Shown here: positions 49,507 to 58,362 of the stretch, in pieces | Position numbering within the stretch: the first letter of the stretch is position 1 | Layout: every line of letters begins with the position of its first letter | Assembly: GCA_022376465.1 (NCBI GenBank) | Contig: JACDTU010000024.1 | Coordinates: forward strand, 310,001 to 374,000 | DNA: 64,000 nt | Source: Cubamyces lactineus | Taxonomy: Eukaryota; Basidiomycota; Agaricomycetes; Polyporales; Polyporaceae | Direction: 5' to 3' | Notes under the pieces: model-generated | The model's database searches: none | What the model saw: the letters and a program-made list of their open reading frames with translations, nothing else | What the model was told of the DNA's origin: nothing | Program-made: the position numbers and the translations under genes

Positions 49507-50802
49507 TTAGAGATCCACTATAGCATTAGGGTTTCTCTCAACAACCTCTGGGCGATAAATGTCCAAAGATATGTTAATGAGGTCAGCTTCATTGCCAACC
49601 ACCTGAATGCAATCCCACAACGTACACTCCATCATCGACATACCTAGAGTCTGGTGGTAAGTTGTTGGAATGCGCACTGCTTCGATCTTGAAGGCAGGAA
49701 AATTCCCTCGTTGAGTGATAACGTCATCAATGAGAAGAGAAGCTGCCTTAGTAGTCCTTACTGAAGCCTCTGGCCACCGAAGATGGTAGAAAGCCATGAT
49801 GTGAGTGACTGACGTGCCGAAGGACTCATTAGGGACCATGAAGATTTCACCATTGGAGTTGATGTAACCGAGTCGATCTCCTCTGGTTCCTCGAAAGAAA
49901 CCGCATCGTCCACGAGGGTCCTCGACATTCTTAATAAGAGTCATCGGAGAAGGGGGAGGAGGAGAGGGAGCCCTAACAGCAACCTTGAGGGCTTCATGGA
50001 ACTCCTCTTCCGAAAGTTCATCAACAGTGCTGAGCTCAAGATTGTTGAGCTCCGGGAGTAAGTCGAAAGACCCGACCTCAGAGCAAGGTGAGTCAGAACG
50101 AGAAGAGACAAGGGAGGGAGTGGACTCCTTGGCCGGAGTCAGACCCCACTTGATAGCCTCCTCCTCAGGGTCAGGGGTGGAGACCTTTCAAGGGTCCGTC
50201 AAGGGAGTGGACCATCCTCCAGAGTGCTCCTCGTCCTCATCTTCATCCTCATCCGAGGAATCTGCTCCGAAAGGCTTCTAGTAGTTGTCGAGACGCGTAG
50301 GCCAGAAAACATGTCCCCAGTTCTGAGTACTATGTTGGTTGCGAAGCGGCATGAGATCCGAGAGGACCCCTGTGACCTGGGGGTTAGCGAGCATAGACAT
50401 GACTTTCTCTGCCGCATGGATCACCGCTTGGTAGGCCTCGCTTGCGACTTAAATCACCTTCTTCTTCTCCGACTTGGGCGCCGGTGTTCTCTTGTTGTAC
50501 TTGAGGAGAACAGTGTACGAGGGAGTGGCCCTAGCCAGAGCGCGGTAGACGTCGATGAGGTCCTTAACCTTGGGGAGATGGGAGACCCTAGCCTCAACAT
50601 GGCTATAGAGGTCAGAGTGAATGATAAACCAGCCAATACAATCAGTGAGGGTACCTTTGTTGTGAATAGAAATCGTGTGTCGGGGAAGATGATTGTAGAA
50701 CACCATTCGCCGTTCACGAATGAAGTTGGGAGGGCGAGGGATATGACGTCTCGAGCCCTCAGTGAAGCGGTGTTCAGTGAGACAAGTACAAGTGTAGACC
50801 AT
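49507..50802 (-). pseudogene. Element A accessory ORF (between chromodomain and 3' LTR), broken
   Basis: After the chromodomain, the minus strand keeps one reading frame for about 430 codons, broken by three in-frame stops (at 50449, about 50278 and about 50188). The pieces begin MVYTCTCLTEHRFTEGSRRH, then PPNFIRERRMVFYNHLPRHT, and KVKDLIDVYRALARATPSYT. An acidic stretch (SSDEDEDEDEEHSGG) and a Ser/Pro linker follow. The last piece (49507-49944) contains GRCGFFRGTRGDRLGYI and YHLRWPEASVRTTKAASLLI. I recognise no domain. Because the frame is maintained between stops, it was once one protein of some 430 residues. It reads on from pol without an intervening stop in this copy. Confidence 0.6.
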
Positions 50803-51118
50803 TGTAAAGATATGAAAATTTGTTGAGAAATTTGAAGAAATATTTGAGAGGGGAGTGCGATGAGTTGTTCGCCGCAACTTGTGCCTCTTCTTATAGTTGC
50901 GCAGGATCGTCTGCGCATTCTTGAGATGCTGTTCTGGCTCCCAAGAATTTTCCGATGCGGGCCAACCCTTCCAAGCCACGAGATACTGCTTTTGGGTACC
51001 TCTAGTATAGTGACTTAGGATCGCCTCTACCTCCCATTCCTCCCCTTCAGTCGACTCTGGGGTTGGAACTGGTGGAGGGCGGATGTAGTCTGGGCTGTGC
51101 TCCTTTGTTGTGTGGTAC
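50803..51118 (-). pseudogene. Element A pol, 3' part with chromodomain
   Basis: Downstream of element B's left edge, the frame continues Y-HTTKEHSPDYIRPPPVPTPE, then the chromodomain WEVEAILSHYTRGTQKQYLV AWKGWPASENSWEPEQHL and KKRHKL. The canonical WKGW and SWEP residues are present. Chromodomains at the integrase C-terminus direct chromovirus insertion to marked chromatin (family knowledge). Confidence 0.85.
51114..51118 (+). repeat. Target-site duplication of element B, left copy (GGTAC)
   Basis: GGTAC immediately precedes the TG of the left LTR, and an identical GGTAC follows the right LTR at 61677-61681. A 5-bp duplication is the Ty3/gypsy integrase signature and fixes the element's borders exactly. 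Confidence 0.95.
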
Positions 51119-51396
51119 TGTAAGGATTCCGTGCAACTAGCACGGATCCACACTGGAATGTGCCACGAGCACATTCCGACATTCCGAAGGGGATGGCGCT
51201 AATTGCGCCATCCGCGTAGATTACAAACACTTGTACTAGATCTATGCGAGCGTACGGCGCCCTAGACGTTCGGGGTCTGGGCGCCTGGTGGGTAAGTCTT
51301 TCTTACCCACCATCCTCACGAGTACGCCGAGCCCAATACGAGCCCGGTCCAGAGTACTTGAGGATAGGGTGTGGAAGACACCCGTGAGTTTTAACA
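51119..51396 (+). repeat. Element B 5' LTR
   Basis: 278 bp, TGTAAGGATTCC...GAGTTTTAACA, repeated at 61398-61676. It contains at least five perfect inverted repeats with 5-nt loops: 51129-51145, 51155-51177, 51191-51213, 51287-51311 and 51367-51383. I see no canonical tRNA primer-binding TGG within the first bases after it. Confidence 0.95.
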
Positions 51397-51499
51397 CTTT
51401 TTTACTCTCCCGAGTAGCGAACAACAAGCCCGAATTGGGCCCGACGTCACACGTCATCAAGAATCCCCCATTCCACCAACTCAACTTCTATCTCTAGAC

Positions 51500-52255
51500 A
51501 TGGCGTCTAGAGATTCTCCCACAGGAGAGGGGCAACCATCACGGTTGTCCCCGAAGACAACTCGTCCTCCTCTCGCACCTCTTGCCACGTCGGCATCAGG
51601 TCCGAGCAGGTCCACCCCCTCGCAATTAGCGGGGGGTTCTTCACCTTTCGAATTGCTGCAAGCTGGCAGCGCGACGACCTCCAAGAAACCTTCACCTCTC
51701 GCTAGCAGAGCAGCTAGCAAGAGCCGGCCAAGCAGCAGATCATCAAACCGTTCAAACGCGAACAGTGACCGAGGTAAGCGAAGGGCTACCTCGCCCCGAG
51801 CATACAGAACTCCACCCGAGACAGAAGAGCCCGCCGAGCAATTAGTTCGCGCGGGTAACAAGCAATCACCTAGGTCGGATCACGAAGGACGATTGCAACA
51901 AGCAATCGAGTCGGGACAAGTGTCTAGACGTCAGTCAGAGCAAGGCAGCCAAGCGCTGCAGAAAGCCGCGATAGCCGGCTTACTTCGAGATGCGCGAGCA
52001 CGATATAGCCAGCTCGCACAACAAGTGCAGCAGGCTGAAGAGCAATTCACAGCTCAAATAGAAGCTGTAATGGCTGCTACTGGGTTGTCCTTGGACTGGG
52101 AAGACGAGCGAGAAAACGACAAGTCGTCATTTCATGAGGATGACGCCATGTCCTCCAGAGACGAACAGCAGGTGGACGATCTAGTCCAACCTGAAGAAAA
52201 CGACCAGTCAGGCCCCGAAGAAGAAGGACCTCAACGATTCGTGAGTGGAGTGTAA
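51500..52255 (+). CDS. Element B ORF1: N-terminal gag-like protein
   Basis: ATG 51500 lies 104 nt past the 5' LTR. It encodes 251 residues: a Ser/Pro/Arg-rich N-terminus (MASRDSPTGEGQPSRLSPKT), a basic low-complexity part, then a helical segment (AGLLRDARARYSQLAQQVQQ AEEQFTAQIEAVMAATGL) likely to form a coiled coil, and an acidic end. It stops at TAA 52253-52255. The next ORF continues in the same frame after only 30 nt, so this may be the front part of gag cut by a stop, or a separately made protein. Confidence 0.7.
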   Translation: MASRDSPTGEGQPSRLSPKTTRPPLAPLATSASGPSRSTPSQLAGGSSPFELLQAGSATTSKKPSPLASRAASKSRPSSRSSNRSNANSDRGKRRATSPRAYRTPPETEEPAEQLVRAGNKQSPRSDHEGRLQQAIESGQVSRRQSEQGSQALQKAAIAGLLRDARARYSQLAQQVQQAEEQFTAQIEAVMAATGLSLDWEDERENDKSSFHEDDAMSSRDEQQVDDLVQPEENDQSGPEEEGPQRFVSGV

Positions 52256-52285
52256 GAAGCTCTCCACCGTCTTGATGCAGGACGA

Positions 52286-54574
52286 ATGCATCGTCTGCGA
52301 AGTGCCGGATTGGCGGAAGAGGAGCACTTCATTAGTACTCCTCAAACAAGCCCGTCGTATCATTCGGCCAGTGCCCAATTTGGACGCACCGAGGAGCAAC
52401 GAGCCCCTCGGCGTAGTGTCGCGTTCGATGGGCTTGGTCCAAGTTCGATGCCGTCCGTTGAGGATTCGCTGGTTGCGGATCCCCAGCCTTCAGCATCGAG
52501 AGGTCCGGCATATAGGCAGACGGCGTGGACTTTGCCATTATCGGGACCGAGTGCCTGGGGTCCTCGTAGGACCTCGATGGCACCTACTATCACAGCGCCT
52601 ATCTCGGGTTCACGCGAACCACGAGAAGACTTAGCCTACGTTGGCCCCATAGCCAACGTACGCGATGGTATAGGAGTCCAAAGGCTCCTTACCATGATAG
52701 ATGAACAAGTGGGAAGTGATCCCACCGACGAGCCGCCTGCGTATTTGAAGCTGGCTAAATTGCCAGCTCCACCGCAATTCGAAGGCAAGGACGACGCCGA
52801 CAAGTTCGAGGTCTGGCTTCAAAGCCTACTCGAATATTTCAGTACCCTGCGCCTAACTGGCAAAGGGTTCGATAAGGATCGTCTGCGACTAGCAGGCAAT
52901 AGCCTAGGTGGCAACGCAGCCACCTGGTTCTACAACACCATCAAGTCCCCGACGCGCGAGAAGACGCACTGGACGTTCGAAGAAGCCATAGTAGGCTTAT
53001 ATCGACGGTTCATTCACCGCGATATGCATTTGGTAGCAGAGCAGCAATTCGCTGCTCTGAAATACGACTCCACTAAGGGTGGAGTCGCAGCTCTTTACGA
53101 ACAGATGCGCTTCCACGCCGACAAGATGTGGGAGAAGCCTACCGACTTCCAGATGCGCAAGAAACTGCTCGAAACATTACCCTACCAATTCGAGCAAACC
53201 CTCACTATATACAAAGGGCTATCTGCCCAGTATAACACATTCTGGGAGATTTACCAGGCCGCGCTCGAATATGAGCAAAGCCTCCGAATTCTGCAAAGCC
53301 GCCGAAACTCGCGTGAAACATCGGGTACACAGGCTAGTACCTCTAGTTCAGGCAAAGCATCACGAGACGCTAAGTCTGGACGATCGCATGGAACATCACA
53401 TCGTCAGCAACAACGAACCACTGCAAATAGCAGTGGCAAACCGGGATGGTCCTATCATAGACCATCCGACAATCGAAATTACCGTGCACCTCAAGCGAGT
53501 GCTTCAGGTACACGGCCCACTTCATCCACTAATGTACCCCGCAATGAGCGCGGTACGGGTCCGGTGAAGTGCTTCGCATGTGGCCAAATAGGCCATTACG
53601 CAAGTGATCCAACCTGTCCGAAGTATGGGAAGCAAAATACTTCCCATAACGCGAGGATGTTCGCGCAGCAAGTAGTGCCCGAACCTCCAGCGGACGAAGA
53701 AGAGCCGGTTCCACTAGAACCTGCTGAAGTCCCTTCTAAGGAGGAAGCGGAAGAGGAACATCCCTTTTCCGAAACAATCCCTGAACCCGAAGCGGATTAC
53801 CCCGAATCCGAATTCGGAGGTAATGGATCTCAATACGAATCGGATCGAGAAGACTTACCCTCGCCGATATTCGAAGAAGAGATCGAATTCAATGGCATGC
53901 GCGTAGCAGCAATAAAAGAGATCGAAACTGATCTCTTGCGAGCCCATGCGATGGCCGTTCAACCAGAACGGAACATCCGGCATGGGTGGCTATACGATGC
54001 TAAGGTCCGAAGGTTGACAAGGCCTGAAGACCAACCGAAGCGTAATGAGTACGCACAGCGCACACTATGTGCTGAGATACCCATCAATGGTATCAAAGCT
54101 CTGGCGTTATTCGATTCGGGTTGCACAACCGACTCGATGACACACGAGATGGCGTATCTGTGCAGAGCAGATCGCATCGACCTGAATGAACCCGTTGGGC
54201 TCCAACTAGGAACCAAGGGAAGTAGAACGCGCATCAATTTCGGTGCGCGTGCTACGGTACAGGTCGGCCCAGTCAAGGCTGACCACTACTTCGATGTAGT
54301 AGACATCGACAAATACGATGTCATCTTGGGTACCATGTTCTGTCGAGAGCACAAAGTAGTGCTCAACTTTGGCAACGACACGGTAACGGTAAAGGGACAA
54401 TCGATTAGATTGTTCGACCCGGCCGAGTACGAAACGCGAAGACGACGTCAGGAAAATGACGTCGCAAAAGGAATTGCACAAAGCAATATCCCGCCACCTA
54501 AGGCTAATCGGCCTATGGTGGACAAGGGAAAGAATACAACCCAGTATTCTACGCCCACAGCATCCGCAAAGTAG
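52286..54574 (+). CDS. gag: Element B gag-protease
   Basis: 762 codons, with the first in-frame ATG at 52286. The retrotransposon gag core lies at roughly residues 130-340 (FEVWLQSLLEYFSTLRLTGK, NAATWFYNTIKSP, FIHRDMHLVAEQQFAALKYD, RKKLLETLPYQFEQTLTIYK). A zinc knuckle CFACGQIGHYASDPTC follows; its spacing is C-X2-C-X4-H-X6-C, two residues longer than the usual X4. After an acidic stretch comes an aspartic protease-like domain with active site ALALFDSGCTTDSM and later DKYDVILGTMF. It ends at TAG 54572-54574, and pol follows in the same frame. Confidence 0.9.
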   Translation: MHRLRSAGLAEEEHFISTPQTSPSYHSASAQFGRTEEQRAPRRSVAFDGLGPSSMPSVEDSLVADPQPSASRGPAYRQTAWTLPLSGPSAWGPRRTSMAPTITAPISGSREPREDLAYVGPIANVRDGIGVQRLLTMIDEQVGSDPTDEPPAYLKLAKLPAPPQFEGKDDADKFEVWLQSLLEYFSTLRLTGKGFDKDRLRLAGNSLGGNAATWFYNTIKSPTREKTHWTFEEAIVGLYRRFIHRDMHLVAEQQFAALKYDSTKGGVAALYEQMRFHADKMWEKPTDFQMRKKLLETLPYQFEQTLTIYKGLSAQYNTFWEIYQAALEYEQSLRILQSRRNSRETSGTQASTSSSGKASRDAKSGRSHGTSHRQQQRTTANSSGKPGWSYHRPSDNRNYRAPQASASGTRPTSSTNVPRNERGTGPVKCFACGQIGHYASDPTCPKYGKQNTSHNARMFAQQVVPEPPADEEEPVPLEPAEVPSKEEAEEEHPFSETIPEPEADYPESEFGGNGSQYESDREDLPSPIFEEEIEFNGMRVAAIKEIETDLLRAHAMAVQPERNIRHGWLYDAKVRRLTRPEDQPKRNEYAQRTLCAEIPINGIKALALFDSGCTTDSMTHEMAYLCRADRIDLNEPVGLQLGTKGSRTRINFGARATVQVGPVKADHYFDVVDIDKYDVILGTMFCREHKVVLNFGNDTVTVKGQSIRLFDPAEYETRRRRQENDVAKGIAQSNIPPPKANRPMVDKGKNTTQYSTPTASAK

Positions 54575-54637
54575 AGGAGCGTGGTGCATTCCACGAAAGT
54601 GGAACCCTCCCGAACGCACCGCGCGACAAGCGACTTA

Positions 54638-57600
54638 ATGTCGTCAGGAGGGGGAGGGGACGGCAACTCAGCCGTTAAGATTCCTGTACGACATCAAGGT
54701 CGGGCCAAAACAGACTCAGCCCCAAATATCAATGAAAGATTTGTGCCAACTAGGCACTCATCTACGGAACCCAGAAGAGACCGATGGGGTCAAGAAGATC
54801 CCTACGGAATGAACGAGATGCTTGATCGGATTGCAAAAGAGCAATGGGAAGATGAGATAATACGACGAAGCCACGTTGGCTTCGTCATAGACGAAAAAGA
54901 GGAGGAGCTAATCAAGCTCCGCGAAAAGTGGTATGCGAAGACGGAGGACATCATGCGTCCTCCGCCAGATGAATTACCTCCTTATAGGGAGATAAATCAT
55001 CGCATTCCACTCATCGACGAACAGAAGAAGTACCGCTATCACCTACCTCGGTGTGCGGAAGTAGTCAAGCCCGCACTGATCGAGAAGATCAGGCGGTACG
55101 TTAAGGCAGGATGGTGGCGACATGCCACTGTGGAGCAAGCAGCTCCCCTGCTATGCGTAGCCAAGAAAGACGGCAAATTACGGACAGTTGTTGACGCACG
55201 TCAGCGTAACAACAATACGGTCCACGACCTCACGCCATTTCCGGACCAGGATCTGATCCGGATGGATGTCGCTCGAGCTAAGTATCGCTCGAAGATCGAC
55301 TTATCCGATGCGTATGAACAAATACGCATAATAGCTGAGGACGTGTGGAAGACAGCGTTTGCCACTCCTTGTGGCACGTTTGTGAGCGAGGTCATGCAAC
55401 AGGGTGACACGAACGCTCCATCAACGTTCCAACGCCTGATGACTTCCTTGTTCTGGGATTGCATTGGACGATTTGTCCATGTATATCTCGACGATATCTT
55501 TGTGTATTCGGACTCCATCGAGGAACACGAAAAGCACCTGGAGATCGTCTTCGAGAAGCTACGCAAAGCGCAGCTGTATTTAAGCCGCAAAAAATGCGAC
55601 TTATTCTCGAAGGACATGGACTGTCTCGGTCATCGAATAGATGATCGGGGACTTCACGCCGATATGGACAAGATGAGCAGAATCCGCAATTGGAGGACTC
55701 CTCGTTCGTACCAGGAAGTGCAACGCTTCCTGGGTCTAGTCAACTACCTCGCACACTTCATGCCTGATGTAACGGCGTACACCACGCCATTATCGGGTAT
55801 GATTAGGAACGACAGACCTTTCGTCTGGCGCGCATTGCACGACAAGTGCTTTGAGTCGATCAAAGCCTTGGCTTGCAAAGTTCCCATTCTCAAGCCGATC
55901 GACCCCAACAGGAATGAGCCTATTTGGCTCATTTGCGACGCTTCCGTATATGGGCTCGGTGCCCTATACGGCCAAGGACCTAACTGGCAAACCTGTCGTC
56001 CTGCTGGACTTCTATCTAAGAAGTTCACGAGTGCGCAACGAGCGTACCCCACTTATGAGCAGGAAGCTCTAGCAATTCTCGAAGGATTGATGAAGTGGGA
56101 GGACAAACTACTAGGACGACATGTCCACGTAGTAACAGACCACAAGGCCTTGGAATTCTTGCAAGGGATACCTCGGCCCAACAGCCGACAAATCCGGTGG
56201 TACGAGTTTTTAGCTCGTTTCCAGTACGACATCACGTACATCCCGGGCAAGTTGAACAAAGTAGCTGACTGCTTGTCACGCTACTATGAGAACGACAACT
56301 TCGATGAACCCGTCAACGAGTGGGACTACGTCAACGCAGACGTACGTCTTGATCCGAATGGGGATTTTCTTCCCTTTTCGCGAATGATCGAGTTGAAGGC
56401 TAGTCGTATTTTGCGACGATCTGCAAGGCTAGCGGAGAAGCAAGAAGCTTCTCTTGCTGCAAAAGCCAAACTTCCAGAAGTTGTCGAAGATCGCGTTCAG
56501 GAAGCCCAACAGCTTTCTGTAGCCCGTCCACAAACAGTGAACGAGGCTCCGAAGAAGGACGAAGATCCTACAGTAGGAGAACTCCTATCATCAGGACCTC
56601 CACTCAAGATTCGAGTGGAATCACAAGATGGATTCCATAACGCTATCCGAAAGGGATACGTTATGGACACGATGTTCAAGAAAATCGTCGAGGATCCGTC
56701 TCAGCACAAGGCCTTCACCATGCGTGAAGGTCTTCTCTACACTCAGAACCATAGCGGTAGCGAGGTACTATGTGTACCTCGCGTACTACTCAAGGCTAGG
56801 ATGCTGCCCGAGCTAGTTATCGACCGTGCTCACGGCACGCTTGGTCATCTCGGGCCTCAACGCACGTCTGACTACGTTAGGCGATGGTTCTGGTGGCCTA
56901 GCCTACGCAAGGACGTAGATAAATTCTGCACATCTTGCGGCACTTGTCAGACCATTAAGGCGAGCAATCAGCTCCCTATGGGTCTCTTACATAGTTTACC
57001 AATTCCACGAATGCCGTGGAATTCGATTTCGATGGATTTTGTGGGTCCTTTCCCGCCGTCGCACGGACACGATTATGTGTGGGTGATCGTCTGTCGATTA
57101 ACTTCACTGGTACACTTAGTACCTATCAATACTACTACTACCGCGGCCGAGTTGGCCATGGTCTATCTACGAGAAGTAGTGCGACTGCATGGACTGCCCG
57201 AGACTATTGTGTCTGACAGGGACAGCAAGTTCACGTCCAAATTTTGGCGCGAACTGCACCGGTTGATGGGGGCTAAATTGCTCATGTCGACCGCTTTTCA
57301 CCCACAGACAGATGGACTTAGCGAGCGAACTATTCGTTCGGTCACGCAAATTCTGAGAGCCATGGTAGCTCCGGACCAGAAAGACTGGTACGATAAGCTA
57401 CCCCTAGCCGAATTCGCCTTGAATTCAGCTACAAACGCATCTACTGGGTTTGCTCCATTCGAGTTGACCTACGGCTACTTGCCGAAGTCAATGAGTGGTA
57501 TCTCCACAGATACGCACTATCCCGGAGTGAAGGAGTACGCGCAACGAGCGCGTACTTATCTCGAGCAAGCACACGACGCATTGATCGATGCGCGAGTGTC

Positions 57601-58114
57601 GCAAACGTTCCACGCGAACAAACGAAGACGGCACGAGCCCGACTTCGAGGTGGGGGACAAGGTATACTTGTCCACCAAGAATTTAGCAATGCCGAAAGGA
57701 CGAGCAAGAAAGCTCGTTCCCAAGTATATAGGCCCCTACACGATAATAGGAGCCTTCCCGGAGTCGTCCAACTACTTGTTGGACTTACCCGCTGAATTGA
57801 AGGAACGTCGGATACATCCGAAATTCCATGTGTCGCTACTAAGGCGACACGAGCCGAACGATGATGACTTGTTCCCTGGTCGAGAAGCACAGGCCTACTA
57901 TGATGTAGGTCTAGACGACGAGCAAGAGTGGCTCGTCGACGAGATTATTGGACACGAGTGGGACGGCAAACGATGCCGTTTCCACGTACGATGGACGCTT
58001 GGTGACCATACATGGGAGCCATACGAGCATTGCAAAGAGCTCGTTGCTCTTGACAATTACTGTAACTTGATGGGGGTGAAGTCATGGCGGCAATTGCCTA
58101 GGCACAAGAGCTAG
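54638..58114 (+). CDS. pol: Element B pol: reverse transcriptase, RNase H, integrase, chromodomain
   Basis: The frame is open from 54575, directly after the gag amber stop, to TAG 58112-58114. The first ATG is 54638, so it is probably made as a gag-pol readthrough product or by reinitiation. RT: FATPCGTFVSEVMQQGDTNA PSTFQRL and the catalytic VYLDDIFVYS. RNase H: LICDAS, EQEALAILEG, VTDHKALEFL. Integrase: zinc motif HGTLGH...FCTSCGTC, DDE residues in SMDFVGPFP, VSDRDSKFTSKFW and HPQTDGLSERTIRSV. Module KYIGPYTII...RIHPKFHVSLLR precedes a chromodomain (EWLVDEIIGHEWDGKRCRFH VRWTLGDHTWEPYEHC). All catalytic residues are present with no frameshift, so this copy may be active. Confidence 0.93.
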   Translation: MSSGGGGDGNSAVKIPVRHQGRAKTDSAPNINERFVPTRHSSTEPRRDRWGQEDPYGMNEMLDRIAKEQWEDEIIRRSHVGFVIDEKEEELIKLREKWYAKTEDIMRPPPDELPPYREINHRIPLIDEQKKYRYHLPRCAEVVKPALIEKIRRYVKAGWWRHATVEQAAPLLCVAKKDGKLRTVVDARQRNNNTVHDLTPFPDQDLIRMDVARAKYRSKIDLSDAYEQIRIIAEDVWKTAFATPCGTFVSEVMQQGDTNAPSTFQRLMTSLFWDCIGRFVHVYLDDIFVYSDSIEEHEKHLEIVFEKLRKAQLYLSRKKCDLFSKDMDCLGHRIDDRGLHADMDKMSRIRNWRTPRSYQEVQRFLGLVNYLAHFMPDVTAYTTPLSGMIRNDRPFVWRALHDKCFESIKALACKVPILKPIDPNRNEPIWLICDASVYGLGALYGQGPNWQTCRPAGLLSKKFTSAQRAYPTYEQEALAILEGLMKWEDKLLGRHVHVVTDHKALEFLQGIPRPNSRQIRWYEFLARFQYDITYIPGKLNKVADCLSRYYENDNFDEPVNEWDYVNADVRLDPNGDFLPFSRMIELKASRILRRSARLAEKQEASLAAKAKLPEVVEDRVQEAQQLSVARPQTVNEAPKKDEDPTVGELLSSGPPLKIRVESQDGFHNAIRKGYVMDTMFKKIVEDPSQHKAFTMREGLLYTQNHSGSEVLCVPRVLLKARMLPELVIDRAHGTLGHLGPQRTSDYVRRWFWWPSLRKDVDKFCTSCGTCQTIKASNQLPMGLLHSLPIPRMPWNSISMDFVGPFPPSHGHDYVWVIVCRLTSLVHLVPINTTTTAAELAMVYLREVVRLHGLPETIVSDRDSKFTSKFWRELHRLMGAKLLMSTAFHPQTDGLSERTIRSVTQILRAMVAPDQKDWYDKLPLAEFALNSATNASTGFAPFELTYGYLPKSMSGISTDTHYPGVKEYAQRARTYLEQAHDALIDARVSQTFHANKRRRHEPDFEVGDKVYLSTKNLAMPKGRARKLVPKYIGPYTIIGAFPESSNYLLDLPAELKERRIHPKFHVSLLRRHEPNDDDLFPGREAQAYYDVGLDDEQEWLVDEIIGHEWDGKRCRFHVRWTLGDHTWEPYEHCKELVALDNYCNLMGVKSWRQLPRHKS

Positions 58115-58362
58115 TTGCTCTTGTGCCCTACCACTACTAGTCGTAGTGGGAGGCAAAGCCGAAGAAGCCAAGTCTTCGAAATGGTGATGTCCACCATTTC
58201 AATAAGCGCCGGATACGATCACGAGACGAGAGGACGCGACGCGTTACGCGTTAGCGCTGAATCTGGAGATTCAAACTCCACCAGCGCCAAACAGCGAGGA
58301 CACGCGTTTTCGCTAAGTCTCCGTCTCTCGTGCCAGCCCTTCGCCAGCACTACACCACCACC

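Noticed and set aside
51242..51484. Minus-strand frame overlapping the element B LTR, repeated at 61522-61926
   Set aside because: A shadow of the LTR; at the right copy it merely fuses the LTR to element A's integrase tail.
52241..52280. Possible 40-nt intron (GTGAGT...GCAG) that would remove the first gag stop of element B
   Set aside because: Removing 40 nt shifts the downstream frame out of gag; the ORFs are already in the same frame, so a stop is the better reading.
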